DNA of 46,085 nucleotides from a virus, in the IMG/VR virus record IMGVR_UViG_3300037882_004575, positions 1 to 46,085 of that record; one strand, written 5' to 3'. Made by a program: the position numbers and the translations under genes. Below the pieces are notes generated by a model. That model had not been told where the DNA came from. It worked only from the letters and a program-made list of their open reading frames with translations, and searched no databases. Position 1 is the first letter of the stretch; each line of letters begins with the position of its first letter. Positions 34,587 through 41,130 of the stretch are shown in pieces.

Positions 34587-34850
34587 TTAAGATTGTGTTA
34601 AATAAAGATAGATTGAATGGAGGAATAAGTTAATTCCGGGGGCCACGAGGATGAGCCACCACGGAAATTGCGTAAATGGTGCAATAGTAACGGTTAACCA
34701 CCAAGTGAAACAAAAAATGCACCCCAAGGCATACTTCACCTTCTCGGGGAAATTCTGCGTGAAGTTTTTAACAAAAATTGATATTCCGTTGGAGTAATTT
34801 AGAACCCAGAACACCGAGTAAATTGCAAGCGCGAAAAAGAAAGGATTCAT
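34587..34850 (-). CDS. Small membrane protein
   Basis: An 87-residue protein with probably two or three membrane helices: residues 3-19 (PFFFALAIYSVFWVLNY), about 40-60 (ALGCIFCFTWWLTVTIA) and 64-84 (WWLILVAPGINLFLHSIYLY). I do not recognise a family. The size and helices would fit a holin, but no endolysin gene is adjacent, so that is not claimed. It heads the YopX-sigma unit and has its own promoter at 34863-34891. Confidence 0.6.
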   Translation of the reverse strand: MNPFFFALAIYSVFWVLNYSNGISIFVKNFTQNFPEKVKYALGCIFCFTWWLTVTIAPFTQFPWWLILVAPGINLFLHSIYLYLTQS

Positions 34851-34862
34851 GGCTAATTTATT

Positions 34863-34891
34863 ATTCTAGAGAAATTGCGGCAAAAAGTCTA
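34863..34891 (-). promoter_or_regulatory. Sigma-70-like promoter of the YopX-sigma unit (short leader)
   Basis: On the minus strand TAGACT (34891-34886), a 17-base spacer and TAGAAT (34868-34863), ending 12 bases before the ATG at 34850, so the leader would be about 5 bases. The -35 and its flank (TTAGACTTTTTGCC) nearly repeat the promoter of the GT4-GT9 gene (TTAGACTTTTTACC). Confidence 0.6.
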
Positions 34892-34892
34892 A

Positions 34893-35171
34893 TTAAATTT
34901 CCGTCGTATAACCATGCTGCCATTTAAGCGCGAAGTAACGATCCTTATCATCACAATATTGGCTATATTTGAGCTTATCCTTATCCCATATAGCTCGGCA
35001 ATCTGCTAATTGAAAAGGGGTTAGCTGGTCGAACTCAGTGGTAAATTTCTCATAAGCCTTTTTATACCGGCGACGGTTTTTCCAATCGGCTAATTCAATT
35101 GCTATTTGAAAGGCAGCGAAGAAAAGAATTGGGGTAAGAAAGCCCGCGAGATAAAATAGGAATGAGGTCAT
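34893..35171 (-). CDS. Small membrane-anchored protein
   Basis: A 92-residue protein with one N-terminal membrane helix (residues 3-28, FLFYLAGFLTPILFFAAFQI), then a basic stretch, 'WKNRRRYKKAYEKF', and a soluble charged C-terminus with 'QLADCRAIWDKDKLKYSQY'. The positive residues after the helix predict that the soluble part stays in the cytoplasm. No family recognised. The ATG is preceded by an A-rich run without a Shine-Dalgarno. It starts 5 bases after the apparent original end of the upstream gene (35177). Confidence 0.55.
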   Translation of the reverse strand: MTSFLFYLAGFLTPILFFAAFQIAIELADWKNRRRYKKAYEKFTTEFDQLTPFQLADCRAIWDKDKLKYSQYCDDKDRYFALKWQHGYTTEI

Positions 35172-35176
35172 TTTTT

Positions 35177-35548
35177 TTAATCGTGAAAAGGACCAACAAC
35201 CACAGAGGGCTCAGGTGAGGATTTATATCCATCCAAATTAGGATCTTTGTCCCGAATTTCATTCAATTCGCGCCAGTATTTCTCCTAACCTTTAAAAAAA
35301 TCTAATTGAGATTTTAACTGCTTATTCTCATTAATGGTCTCTTCAAGGGCATCCCATAATTTCGGGCGAAAGGCGAAACCCACGGAATGGGATAAATCAT
35401 CTAGATAATCACGCAGGTATTCACCGAGTTCCCCAAGGAATATTAGTAACTGAACGAAAATTGCGAAAATTAGGAGAAAGGTGAATGGGATTGCGCGCAA
35501 GATTAACCATAGGACGTTGCGAAAGCGGGTTAGATGGGTGTTTGTCAT
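35177..35548 (-). pseudogene. Membrane / coiled-coil protein interrupted by an in-frame amber codon
   Basis: The intact part (35548-35285) encodes 87 residues: a membrane helix at about 12-38 (LWLILRAIPFTFLLIFAIFV) and a C-terminal helix 'EETINENKQLKSQLDFFKG', then TAG. Without a break, the same frame continues for 35 more codons, opening 'EKYWRELNEIRDKDPNLDGY' and ending 'PEPSVVVGPFHD', to a TAA at 35177, 5 bases before the next start. The continuation reads as coding and fills the only sizable gap in a dense region. TAG ends two other genes here (25462, 35961), so it is not reassigned. Either a point mutation shortened the gene or the stop is sometimes read through. Coupled by 4 bases to 35545. 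Confidence 0.5.
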
Positions 35549-35922
35549 TTTTTAAAGGAAAGAAGGCGAAGATGGTTTTTAAATTCAAAATTTGACGAAT
35601 AAAGAATTTTCTTTTCGGCGATATTCTCGGCAATTGTTGGGGAGGACTCAAATACAGCGAATTCGTTAACCTTATTGAAAAATACGAAATTCCGCTCTGG
35701 AAGGCGTAAAACGTAATACTCGGATTTGGTTAATTCCGCCTTAATTGTGATAATAAGGTCGCGGGCAACCTTCTCGTAATGTTGGCTGGTTTTTCCAAAA
35801 AGACCCAATAACCGTTCGGACAACAAATCAAATCCGCCATCGTCATCCCCGGCCATATCAAGACCACAAAAAATGAAATAACCGGCGAAATTACTGACTT
35901 GGATTGTTTCGTATCGTTTCAC
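35545..35922 (-). CDS. Hypothetical protein
   Basis: A 125-residue soluble protein with a GTG start: MKRYETIQVSNFAGYFIF, then acidic 'GDDDGGFDLLSERLLGLFGK', and beta-like 'SEYYVLRLPERNFVFFNKV'. No family recognised. The GTG at 35922 is supported by a promoter whose -10 ends 8 bases before it, the same arrangement as at other genes here. It overlaps the next gene by 4 bases. Confidence 0.55.
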   Translation of the reverse strand: MKRYETIQVSNFAGYFIFCGLDMAGDDDGGFDLLSERLLGLFGKTSQHYEKVARDLIITIKAELTKSEYYVLRLPERNFVFFNKVNEFAVFESSPTIAENIAEKKILYSSNFEFKNHLRLLSFKK

Positions 35923-35930
35923 TTTGGTCT

Positions 35931-35959
35931 ATAATTGATTGTTTCTACTCTTTAGTCAA
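35931..35959 (-). promoter_or_regulatory. Sigma-70-like promoter of the gene at 35545-35922 (leaderless geometry)
   Basis: On the minus strand TTGACT (35959-35954), a 17-base spacer and AATTAT (35936-35931), ending 8 bases before the GTG at 35922. The -10 matches consensus at four of six positions. It begins two bases after the TAG of the polymerase-like gene. Confidence 0.5.
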
Positions 35960-35960
35960 T

Positions 35961-37373
35961 CTATTTAATCTTAATAATTGGATCGTCGCCCATAACCGCT
36001 TTGAATTCTTGAATCATTAATTGATTAATTTCATCAACATCGGACATTTTGCAAATGATAGAATCATGAACCGTTAAACAGTGAATTTCGCGATCTATAA
36101 GTTTATCTAATACACCACTTATGACGATTTTTGCCTCCATGGCTTGCAACCTAATTGACGATAATCGGTAATCAATAGCTTTAATTTCCGTAATTCTTCG
36201 CGCCAAAACAGGGAATGATTCACAAAAGAATTGCCATAGTTGATGGTTGGGGTTAGTTGGCCCGAAAAATATTTCCTTAAATACCCTTTCCTTAAATTCG
36301 TCCTTATTCTCACCCTTTAAAATATCCACGTTCGCGCGTTTGGCAAAAAAGCTATAAAATTCATTTTTCTTTGAAATTTCGCGGTAACGGCTAATTTCAT
36401 CTAAAACATCTGGGTTTTTAAGATCGGCGTCCGAATAAAATGTCAAACAGAGCCAAGGTTGCATATTTCCGTAGTCAATTTCGCAAGTTTGTTCCCCATC
36501 AATTAAAATAAATCTCCGGAGAGTTCGCGGGCAAGAAGTGGCCCAAGTATGCCATCGTCCCGACTTTTTATCAGGCTTTGCTGAATATCGGCGGTCATGG
36601 TATCGGTCAATGTGTCGAATGAAGTTAGGTTTAGCATCCTTAGGGGCCTCAAGAACGCAATTTAAGTAGCCCGGCAATAGGGAGACCGCCTTTGTTGATT
36701 CAATGAAGAAATTTTGCCGCCTAATATCTATTTCTGATAATGGCTCCAAATGGCCGCAAATTCTTTTTTTGTCAAAAAACCCTTTAACCAATTTTAGGGG
36801 CAAGTAAAGTCGGGCGTAAAAGAAATCTTTAAAATATTTTTCGGAAATCTTATACTGCTTGCTGGTTTTCAATTTAAGGTCGGCGCAATCATGATTCACC
36901 TTTAAAACGCCAAAATCTTCCAAATACTTTTTAATTCGCGGTAATTCATGTGAGCCATAAATTAGTTCCGATACCTTGGAGTAGAGATTAACGTAACAAC
37001 CTTCAGTTTTATGGCCTTCTTTTTTAAATTTGAATTTACTTTTCGAATAAACCGTTGAAACAAAACAAAGACATTTAAATTTAAAAATGTTTGATTCATT
37101 CAAAGAACAAATACCGTTATAGATTTCATCATTCAAATATACCTTAACACTGTTATCTGAGGTAAGCCAAGAGTGCTGAGACAGAGAAAGGAAGTACTGA
37201 TGATCTATAGGTATGAACCATAAAGGATAAACAAACCTATTCTCTAAAATATGGCTATTCATAGGTTCTGCACTTTTCAAATGACTTAAAAATTGGGTTT
37301 TGGTCGATTTTGGGGTGCGAACTTTTGTGCGTTTCTTGGCCCAGCGTGGATTTCTATCGTCGGATTTTTGCAT
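35961..37373 (-). CDS. Small stand-alone family-A-like (palm) polymerase
   Basis: A 470-residue protein whose C-terminal 200 residues carry the order of family A polymerase motifs: 'SGRWHTWATSCPRTLRRF' (271-288, like TGR..s...P..IR), motif A 'CEIDYGNMQPWL' with D300, a motif-B-like 'KERVFKEIFFG' (361-371), 'RLQAMEAKIV' (408-417), and motif C 'LTVHDSII' with H436-D437. No 3'-5' exonuclease domain fits in the N-terminal 270 residues, whose function I cannot read. The size suggests a minimal DNA polymerase, primer-maker or T7-like RNA polymerase relative. First gene of the leftward block, with a TTGACA promoter directly upstream. It ends with TAG. Confidence 0.6.
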   Translation of the reverse strand: MQKSDDRNPRWAKKRTKVRTPKSTKTQFLSHLKSAEPMNSHILENRFVYPLWFIPIDHQYFLSLSQHSWLTSDNSVKVYLNDEIYNGICSLNESNIFKFKCLCFVSTVYSKSKFKFKKEGHKTEGCYVNLYSKVSELIYGSHELPRIKKYLEDFGVLKVNHDCADLKLKTSKQYKISEKYFKDFFYARLYLPLKLVKGFFDKKRICGHLEPLSEIDIRRQNFFIESTKAVSLLPGYLNCVLEAPKDAKPNFIRHIDRYHDRRYSAKPDKKSGRWHTWATSCPRTLRRFILIDGEQTCEIDYGNMQPWLCLTFYSDADLKNPDVLDEISRYREISKKNEFYSFFAKRANVDILKGENKDEFKERVFKEIFFGPTNPNHQLWQFFCESFPVLARRITEIKAIDYRLSSIRLQAMEAKIVISGVLDKLIDREIHCLTVHDSIICKMSDVDEINQLMIQEFKAVMGDDPIIKIK

Positions 37374-37380
37374 TTGATTT

Positions 37381-37446
37381 AAGTTACGCGGAATTTGAAT
37401 GATTTGTCAAGATTTTTGTTGACTTGATTTATGAAATATGTTATTT
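37381..37446. promoter_or_regulatory. Divergent promoter region with facing -35 boxes
   Basis: Leftward: TTGACA (37410-37405), 18 bases, TAACTT (37386-37381), ending 7 bases before the ATG at 37373. Rightward: TTGACT (37419-37424) with a weak -10 near TTATTTG (37441-37447), ending about 8 bases before the ATG at 37455. The two -35 boxes form an inverted repeat, GTCAA-N8-TTGAC (37406-37423), so a dimeric repressor or a single polymerase could choose between directions. The rightward -10 is poor and may need an activator. Confidence 0.5.
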
Positions 37447-37454
37447 GGGGCAAA

Positions 37455-38165
37455 ATGAAAAATAAAGACAAGATGATGTTCGGGATGAAGCTGGGCGTCA
37501 AATGGTTTGATTCTAAGGTTAAGTGCCGAAAGTTTATAAACGACCTGCTTAAAGGGCGAGATGGCATTATTGAGGACTATTGGACTCGGGATATTTTATG
37601 GGATTTGCTGCAATTTCATCCAAGTCTCGATCTTAAAACCGGAGTAGGATTAAATTATTTTTATTTTGACGAGAATGGCATTTTGTCGATTATGAGGGTT
37701 GATGGGAGTTCAGTTGATTTTGGGGTAACTGCATGTTTAGATGGGATTTATGAGACAAATTTAAATTTTTTTAGGAGTTTGGTCAGAGTTCAGGTAGAAG
37801 CCTATAAACGGTCGTTCGTGGGTAACGCAAGTTATTTTGATTCTGAGTATTCTGGGACGAAGTTTCATGTTTCGCAAATAAATTGCGATCATCTAATTCC
37901 GTTTAGATATATTTTGGATAAGTTTTGTTCCTTAAGTAAGGTTAATTTATATTCACAAAAATTTTTCGAGAATCCAAGTGAGAATCAAATTCTTTTGGAT
38001 AAATGGTTCAAATTTCATAAGATGTTCCCATTACGGGTGGTTTCGGCCCAAGAGAACGCTTCGGATATCCGAAAAGATGACAACGAGCGCGGAGAAGAGT
38101 ATTTCCAGCAAAGAATTGATGAAATTTTATTGAGAAATGATTGGATTCGCGACAACCCAGTTTAA
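37455..38165 (+). CDS. DUF3223 protein with HNH-like C-terminus
   Basis: A 236-residue protein. Residues 8-100 match DUF3223 (DCL-type): 'WFDSKVKCRKFINDLLKG', 'LLQFHPSLDLKTGVGLNYF', then 'IMRVDGSSVDFGVTACLDG'. The C-terminal part follows the bacterial DUF3223 layout with a nuclease-like 'FHVSQINCDHLIPFRYILDK', which keeps the D-H of an HNH fold but lacks the usual Cys pair. A nucleic-acid-related function is likely but not shown. The ATG at 37455 was preferred because the promoter would begin transcripts at about that point; an in-frame ATG at 37431 adds 8 residues and would lie upstream of the predicted RNA start. Confidence 0.7.
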   Translation: MKNKDKMMFGMKLGVKWFDSKVKCRKFINDLLKGRDGIIEDYWTRDILWDLLQFHPSLDLKTGVGLNYFYFDENGILSIMRVDGSSVDFGVTACLDGIYETNLNFFRSLVRVQVEAYKRSFVGNASYFDSEYSGTKFHVSQINCDHLIPFRYILDKFCSLSKVNLYSQKFFENPSENQILLDKWFKFHKMFPLRVVSAQENASDIRKDDNERGEEYFQQRIDEILLRNDWIRDNPV

Positions 38166-38167
38166 AT

Positions 38168-38196
38168 TTGACTTCCTTCCCAAATTCCCCAATAAT
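38168..38196 (+). promoter_or_regulatory. Sigma-70-like promoter in front of a TTG start (leaderless geometry)
   Basis: TTGACT (38168-38173), a 17-base spacer and AATAAT (38191-38196, five of six consensus), ending 7 bases before the TTG at 38204. It fills the whole gap between two genes and is the clearest rightward example of this promoter-start arrangement. Confidence 0.65.
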
Positions 38197-38203
38197 CCCT
38201 TAA

Positions 38204-38389
38204 TTGAACATCGAACTTAAAACCTCTTCCGGCGACAAGATTAAATTCGTAGGTTTGTCTAAAAACAAGGGTGTGGTATGGGTGGAGTTGTTTGGACGAC
38301 GAAATCACCTACTTATCAGTGACCTAGACGAAGAATCTCGGTTAAGGGTGGTTGCTCTTGAGGTTGAGGCAAGACGAAATTTAACATGA
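38204..38389 (+). CDS. Small protein with TTG start
   Basis: A 61-residue protein (MNIELKTSSGDKIKFVGLSK...). It has four or five short beta strands and a basic C-terminal helix (EVEARRNLT), SH3- or Sm-like in style; no family recognised. The codon directly before the TTG is a stop, and there is no ATG in frame, so TTG is the only start that keeps the N-terminal strands. There is no Shine-Dalgarno. It is coupled to the next gene by ATGA. Confidence 0.5.
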   Translation: MNIELKTSSGDKIKFVGLSKNKGVVWVELFGRRNHLLISDLDEESRLRVVALEVEARRNLT

Positions 38390-38643
38390 ATGACATTGAA
38401 ATTTACATAGATAACGCGCGCGGGCAAGTACCCCTTAAGGACGCTCTGAATTTAATTCACGCAAAAATTAACGCAAATGAACGCCTTTCCCTCGAAACCG
38501 CCAATGATTTGCGTTTAGCTTGCGAGACTCTGCTCCACCGATATGGCGAGTTGAAAAGCGCGGCGAAGGAAGCGGTCAGGTGTGATAAGTTTGGGATTCA
38601 TTCTGAAGAGGCTATGGATAATCTCAGGAATTTAATCGCATGA
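38386..38643 (+). CDS. Small helical protein
   Basis: An 85-residue, soluble, mostly helical protein (DALNLIHAKINANERLSLETAN, broken after 20: the helix continues 'DLRLACETLLHRYGELKS'). Two cysteines without a metal-binding pattern. No family recognised. ATGA overlaps link it to genes on both sides, so it belongs to the early rightward operon that begins at 38204. Confidence 0.5.
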   Translation: MNDIEIYIDNARGQVPLKDALNLIHAKINANERLSLETANDLRLACETLLHRYGELKSAAKEAVRCDKFGIHSEEAMDNLRNLIA

Positions 38644-38873
38644 AAATCTCTAATAAGTGGCACAATTTCCTGTTTGGTTGGCGGCGCGGAACAGCGGCCT
38701 ATTTACTAATTTGGCTCGGTTCATTTGGCGGGTTGGGCCAACTTTTAAACGGTGCGGATTCTTATTTGGGAGTAATTTCGGCGTATTGTTTCGTTTATTT
38801 TATTTTTCAAGGTTATAAAAAGTGCGGATTTATTGATCTGTGGGATAAAGAGGAATATACTAACCTAAAATGA
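38640..38873 (+). CDS. Small membrane protein
   Basis: A 77-residue protein with two probable membrane helices, at about 17-37 (GTAAYLLIWLGSFGGLGQLL) and 42-58 (YLGVISAYCFVYFIFQG), and charged ends (WRR before, KKCGFIDLWDKEEY after). No family recognised. Coupled by ATGA at both ends in the early operon; the position before a glycosyltransferase might mean a shared membrane task, but that is a guess. Confidence 0.5.
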   Translation: MKISNKWHNFLFGWRRGTAAYLLIWLGSFGGLGQLLNGADSYLGVISAYCFVYFIFQGYKKCGFIDLWDKEEYTNLK

Positions 38874-39790
38874 AGATTTTCTGTGATGGCAGTCGCTTTT
38901 ATGGATCACAAATCGAATCCATCGAAAAGGGTTTTATTGAACTCGGCCATGAAATAACCTCTCATATTGGGGAAGCTAATCTTATTTATTCGAATAATCC
39001 GTCACCAACGCGCACGCAAATTGTTAAGGATATTAAGGAAGGAAAAACAAAAAGGGGCGCGAAATTTGTTACAACAATTTTGGATTTTCCGGAACATTTA
39101 GAGCATACCGAATCTTTCCAAAAGGAAATTCCTCAAATAAAAGCCGACTTAAGCGCTGCGGATGCCGTTTGCTCAATTTCAGAATATACGCAAAAAATGG
39201 TCAAGCTTAAGTATGGCTTTGATTCAACGGTGATTTATAATCCTATTAAAGACGTTTGCTTATCCCCTTACATCAAACGCAATGTATTTGCAACAATAGT
39301 CGGGAGGAAATTTGATCCGAACAAGTTCGTGAAAACGGCAATTCAAGCCTGTCAAATTTTAGGTGTCCCCGAAGAGCAGGTTTTAATGGTGGGAAGCGAA
39401 TCCGTTGGTTGGGGCAATTTTCAAGGCGTCTTGAGTGATGAGAATTTAAATAAAGTTTACAACTCGGCATTTTTCTCATTTAGTTTAGGCGAAGTGGAAG
39501 GGATCAACTTGCCTGCCATTGAAGCCGCTGCTTGTGGTTGCATACCCGTTATTAACTCTAAACTAACAACTAGACAGGAGTTATTTCCTAGTAGCTTGTT
39601 CCCCGAGTATGATTCCGTTAATGCAGACCCTGTTAGTATCGCCAAATTTATCGCCAGATTTAGTCAAGATAATGGCGCGAGAGAAGATTTGACGAACAGG
39701 CTTACCAACCATTATAATAATAACCTGAAGGATAAATTTAGTGGGCGGTCTGTCGCGCAAAAAATATTAAAAATTTATGAAAATCTCTGA
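38870..39790 (+). CDS. GT4-like glycosyltransferase
   Basis: A 306-residue GT-B enzyme, shorter than usual. It contains 'AADAVCSISEYTQKMVKLKY' and 'VIYNPIKDV' (linker to the donor domain), 'VGRKFDPNKFVKTAIQACQI', and 'FSLGEVEGINLPAIEAAACG', the E-x7-E nucleotide-sugar motif of GT4 (about residues 205-222). The N-terminal acceptor domain is reduced. It probably transfers a sugar from a nucleotide donor to a phage or cell-surface acceptor. Start by ATGA overlap; the next gene starts 14 bases before its end. Confidence 0.78.
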   Translation: MKIFCDGSRFYGSQIESIEKGFIELGHEITSHIGEANLIYSNNPSPTRTQIVKDIKEGKTKRGAKFVTTILDFPEHLEHTESFQKEIPQIKADLSAADAVCSISEYTQKMVKLKYGFDSTVIYNPIKDVCLSPYIKRNVFATIVGRKFDPNKFVKTAIQACQILGVPEEQVLMVGSESVGWGNFQGVLSDENLNKVYNSAFFSFSLGEVEGINLPAIEAAACGCIPVINSKLTTRQELFPSSLFPEYDSVNADPVSIAKFIARFSQDNGAREDLTNRLTNHYNNNLKDKFSGRSVAQKILKIYENL

Positions 39791-39986
39791 GTTAAAGGTA
39801 ATTTTAGACGAATACTTAAGTAAGGGTCTTGATTATGAGATCGTAAGCCATGATTTTTATGATGTTGGTTATTATAGTGGTATTGAGGTTGACGAGATTG
39901 ATTTTTCCTCACCTCAATTTGAAGATTGTTATCGCCAGCTAAAAAGAGATAAATATTTATTGATTGGCGGAGATTCTGATTTATGA
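39777..39986 (+). CDS. Small acidic protein
   Basis: A 69-residue acidic protein (ELKVILDEYLSKGLDYEIVS, 'GIEVDEIDFSSPQFED', ending LLIGGDSDL). No family recognised. The ATG lies inside the 3' end of the glycosyltransferase gene, in the context AAATTTATG, shared with several genes of this block. It is coupled to the next gene by ATGA. Confidence 0.45.
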   Translation: MKISELKVILDEYLSKGLDYEIVSHDFYDVGYYSGIEVDEIDFSSPQFEDCYRQLKRDKYLLIGGDSDL

Positions 39987-40216
39987 GTAAACACCAACAC
40001 CTCTTCAACTGGCTTCAAGCTAAGTTCGCGCGAAAGCCGAAGATTATCATTCTTGGCGGGGCACACTCTGAAACACCCAACTATTACGCGGAATCTGGCT
40101 TTGAACCTTGTGAAATCGCGGGGCAACAGATTAAGCTTAATTTAACGGAGGATACTTCTGGTAGGCGCTGGGTTACGGTTGGGAATAATTTTAGTTTCGC
40201 GGGATACTCAACATGA
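39983..40216 (+). CDS. Small hypothetical protein
   Basis: A 77-residue protein that begins with a basic helix (QHLFNWLQAKFARKPKI) and continues with beta strands (KIIILGGAHSE; 'EIAGQQIKLNLTEDT'; 'RRWVTVGNNFSFAGY'). The 'IIILGGAHSET' segment looks like a nucleotide-fold strand and loop but the protein is too short for a full fold. No family recognised. Coupled to both neighbours by ATGA. Confidence 0.45.
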   Translation: MSKHQHLFNWLQAKFARKPKIIILGGAHSETPNYYAESGFEPCEIAGQQIKLNLTEDTSGRRWVTVGNNFSFAGYST

Positions 40217-40311
40217 CCTATTTAATTTGTGTTAATTATACAAATTCATATGATTTCAGACCGGCTTATATCCCGTTTAACAGTCAACGAGTCGTATATT
40301 CCGAGGTTTAA
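40213..40311 (+). CDS. Possible micro-protein of 32 residues
   Basis: An ATGA overlap with the previous stop opens a frame of 32 codons (MTYLICVNYTNSYDFRPAY..., ending VVYSEV), closed by TAA 3 bases before the next ATG. It fills the gap exactly, as real genes in this block do. It is too short for recognition, and an inverted repeat at 40224-40246 lies within it, so the stretch may be regulatory instead. Confidence 0.35.
   Translation: MTYLICVNYTNSYDFRPAYIPFNSQRVVYSEV
40224..40246 (+). repeat. Inverted repeat AATTTGT-N9-ACAAATT
   Basis: A perfect 7-base inverted repeat (40224-40230 and 40240-40246) around GTTAATTAT. It lies between the small early genes and the glycosyltransferase run. AT-rich with no T tract, it is more like a protein-binding site than a terminator. 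Confidence 0.5.
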
Positions 40312-40314
40312 TTT

Positions 40315-41118
40315 ATGAATGAATATAAAGAGCCAGAGTTGACTATAGTAGTTTTGGATTTTTTAAAGGAGACCGAAACTCGTTTATGCCTAGACTCAAT
40401 CAAGCGGCATGTTAAGTTTCCCATAAAGGTGATTTACATGCACAATGGCAACGGCGCGGAATACCCATATCAATTTTTTAAGGAAGGTTTGTGTGACACT
40501 CTTATTCAAACGCAAAAGAACGAGGGTTTGGGAATTGGGACAAGAGATACTTTCAATGCGGTTTTTAGTCCGTGGACCCTAAGCTTACAGAACGATCAAG
40601 TCATTGGGCGCGATTTCACTCAGGAAGAATTTAATAAAATAAAGCAATATTTTGACGCCGGTTACAATGGGAATATTATTAAATCGGTTGGTCTAGCCGG
40701 TCACGTTTGTGGCCAAGGAATTTATAGCGAGAGATGTCATATAATTAAGACCGAATTTTATAAATGGATGGAAAAGGGGCTTCCTTATCATGGTTGTGGG
40801 CCGTACCACGATGGTGAATGGAGGGAGTCTTATATTCAGCGGTTATATAAGGCTAATAAGTTAATCCATTTTACGGATTGGCAACCTTTAGTTATTGATA
40901 ATGGTCGGAGCGCAAAACGACAAAATCCAGATGGGTCATTATGGGAACATAGGCCCGACACAAAGGGGCTTAGATTGATTAGTGGCCCCGTCAAGGAGAA
41001 GAATATTTACCCCTTTTTTACAGACGAAGAGTGGGCGAAAGTTATTTCTACGCAAACTTGGCCCGAATGGCAGATTCCAGAACGCGAAAAGGCGCATAGT
41101 TTTCATGTGTGGAATTAA
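40315..41118 (+). CDS. GT2-like (GT-A) glycosyltransferase
   Basis: A 267-residue protein with a GT-A N-terminal fold: 'LTIVVLDFLKETETRLCLDS' (strand, loop, helix), 'FPIKVIYMHNGNG', 'LIQTQKNEGLGIGTRDTFNA' (the nucleotide-sugar loop) and 'TLSLQNDQVIG' at the DxD place, where N-D-Q replaces D-x-D. The C-terminal half has His, Cys and Trp residues ('GHVCGQGIYSERCHII', 'YHGCGPYHDGEW') not usual in GT2. Metal use may therefore differ, or it may not be an active transferase. Start ATG in the context TTTAATTTATG. Part of the rightward glycan cluster. Confidence 0.6.
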   Translation: MNEYKEPELTIVVLDFLKETETRLCLDSIKRHVKFPIKVIYMHNGNGAEYPYQFFKEGLCDTLIQTQKNEGLGIGTRDTFNAVFSPWTLSLQNDQVIGRDFTQEEFNKIKQYFDAGYNGNIIKSVGLAGHVCGQGIYSERCHIIKTEFYKWMEKGLPYHGCGPYHDGEWRESYIQRLYKANKLIHFTDWQPLVIDNGRSAKRQNPDGSLWEHRPDTKGLRLISGPVKEKNIYPFFTDEEWAKVISTQTWPEWQIPEREKAHSFHVWN

Positions 41119-41130
41119 ATTATAAAATTT

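Noticed and set aside
34587-34850. Holin
   Set aside because: Membrane helices and size would allow it, but no endolysin or other lysis gene is next to it, so only 'membrane protein' is supported.
25462-35963. Stop-codon reassignment (TAG read as an amino acid)
   Set aside because: TAG ends the genes at 25462 and 35961 at sensible places and only one gene shows a coding-like continuation.
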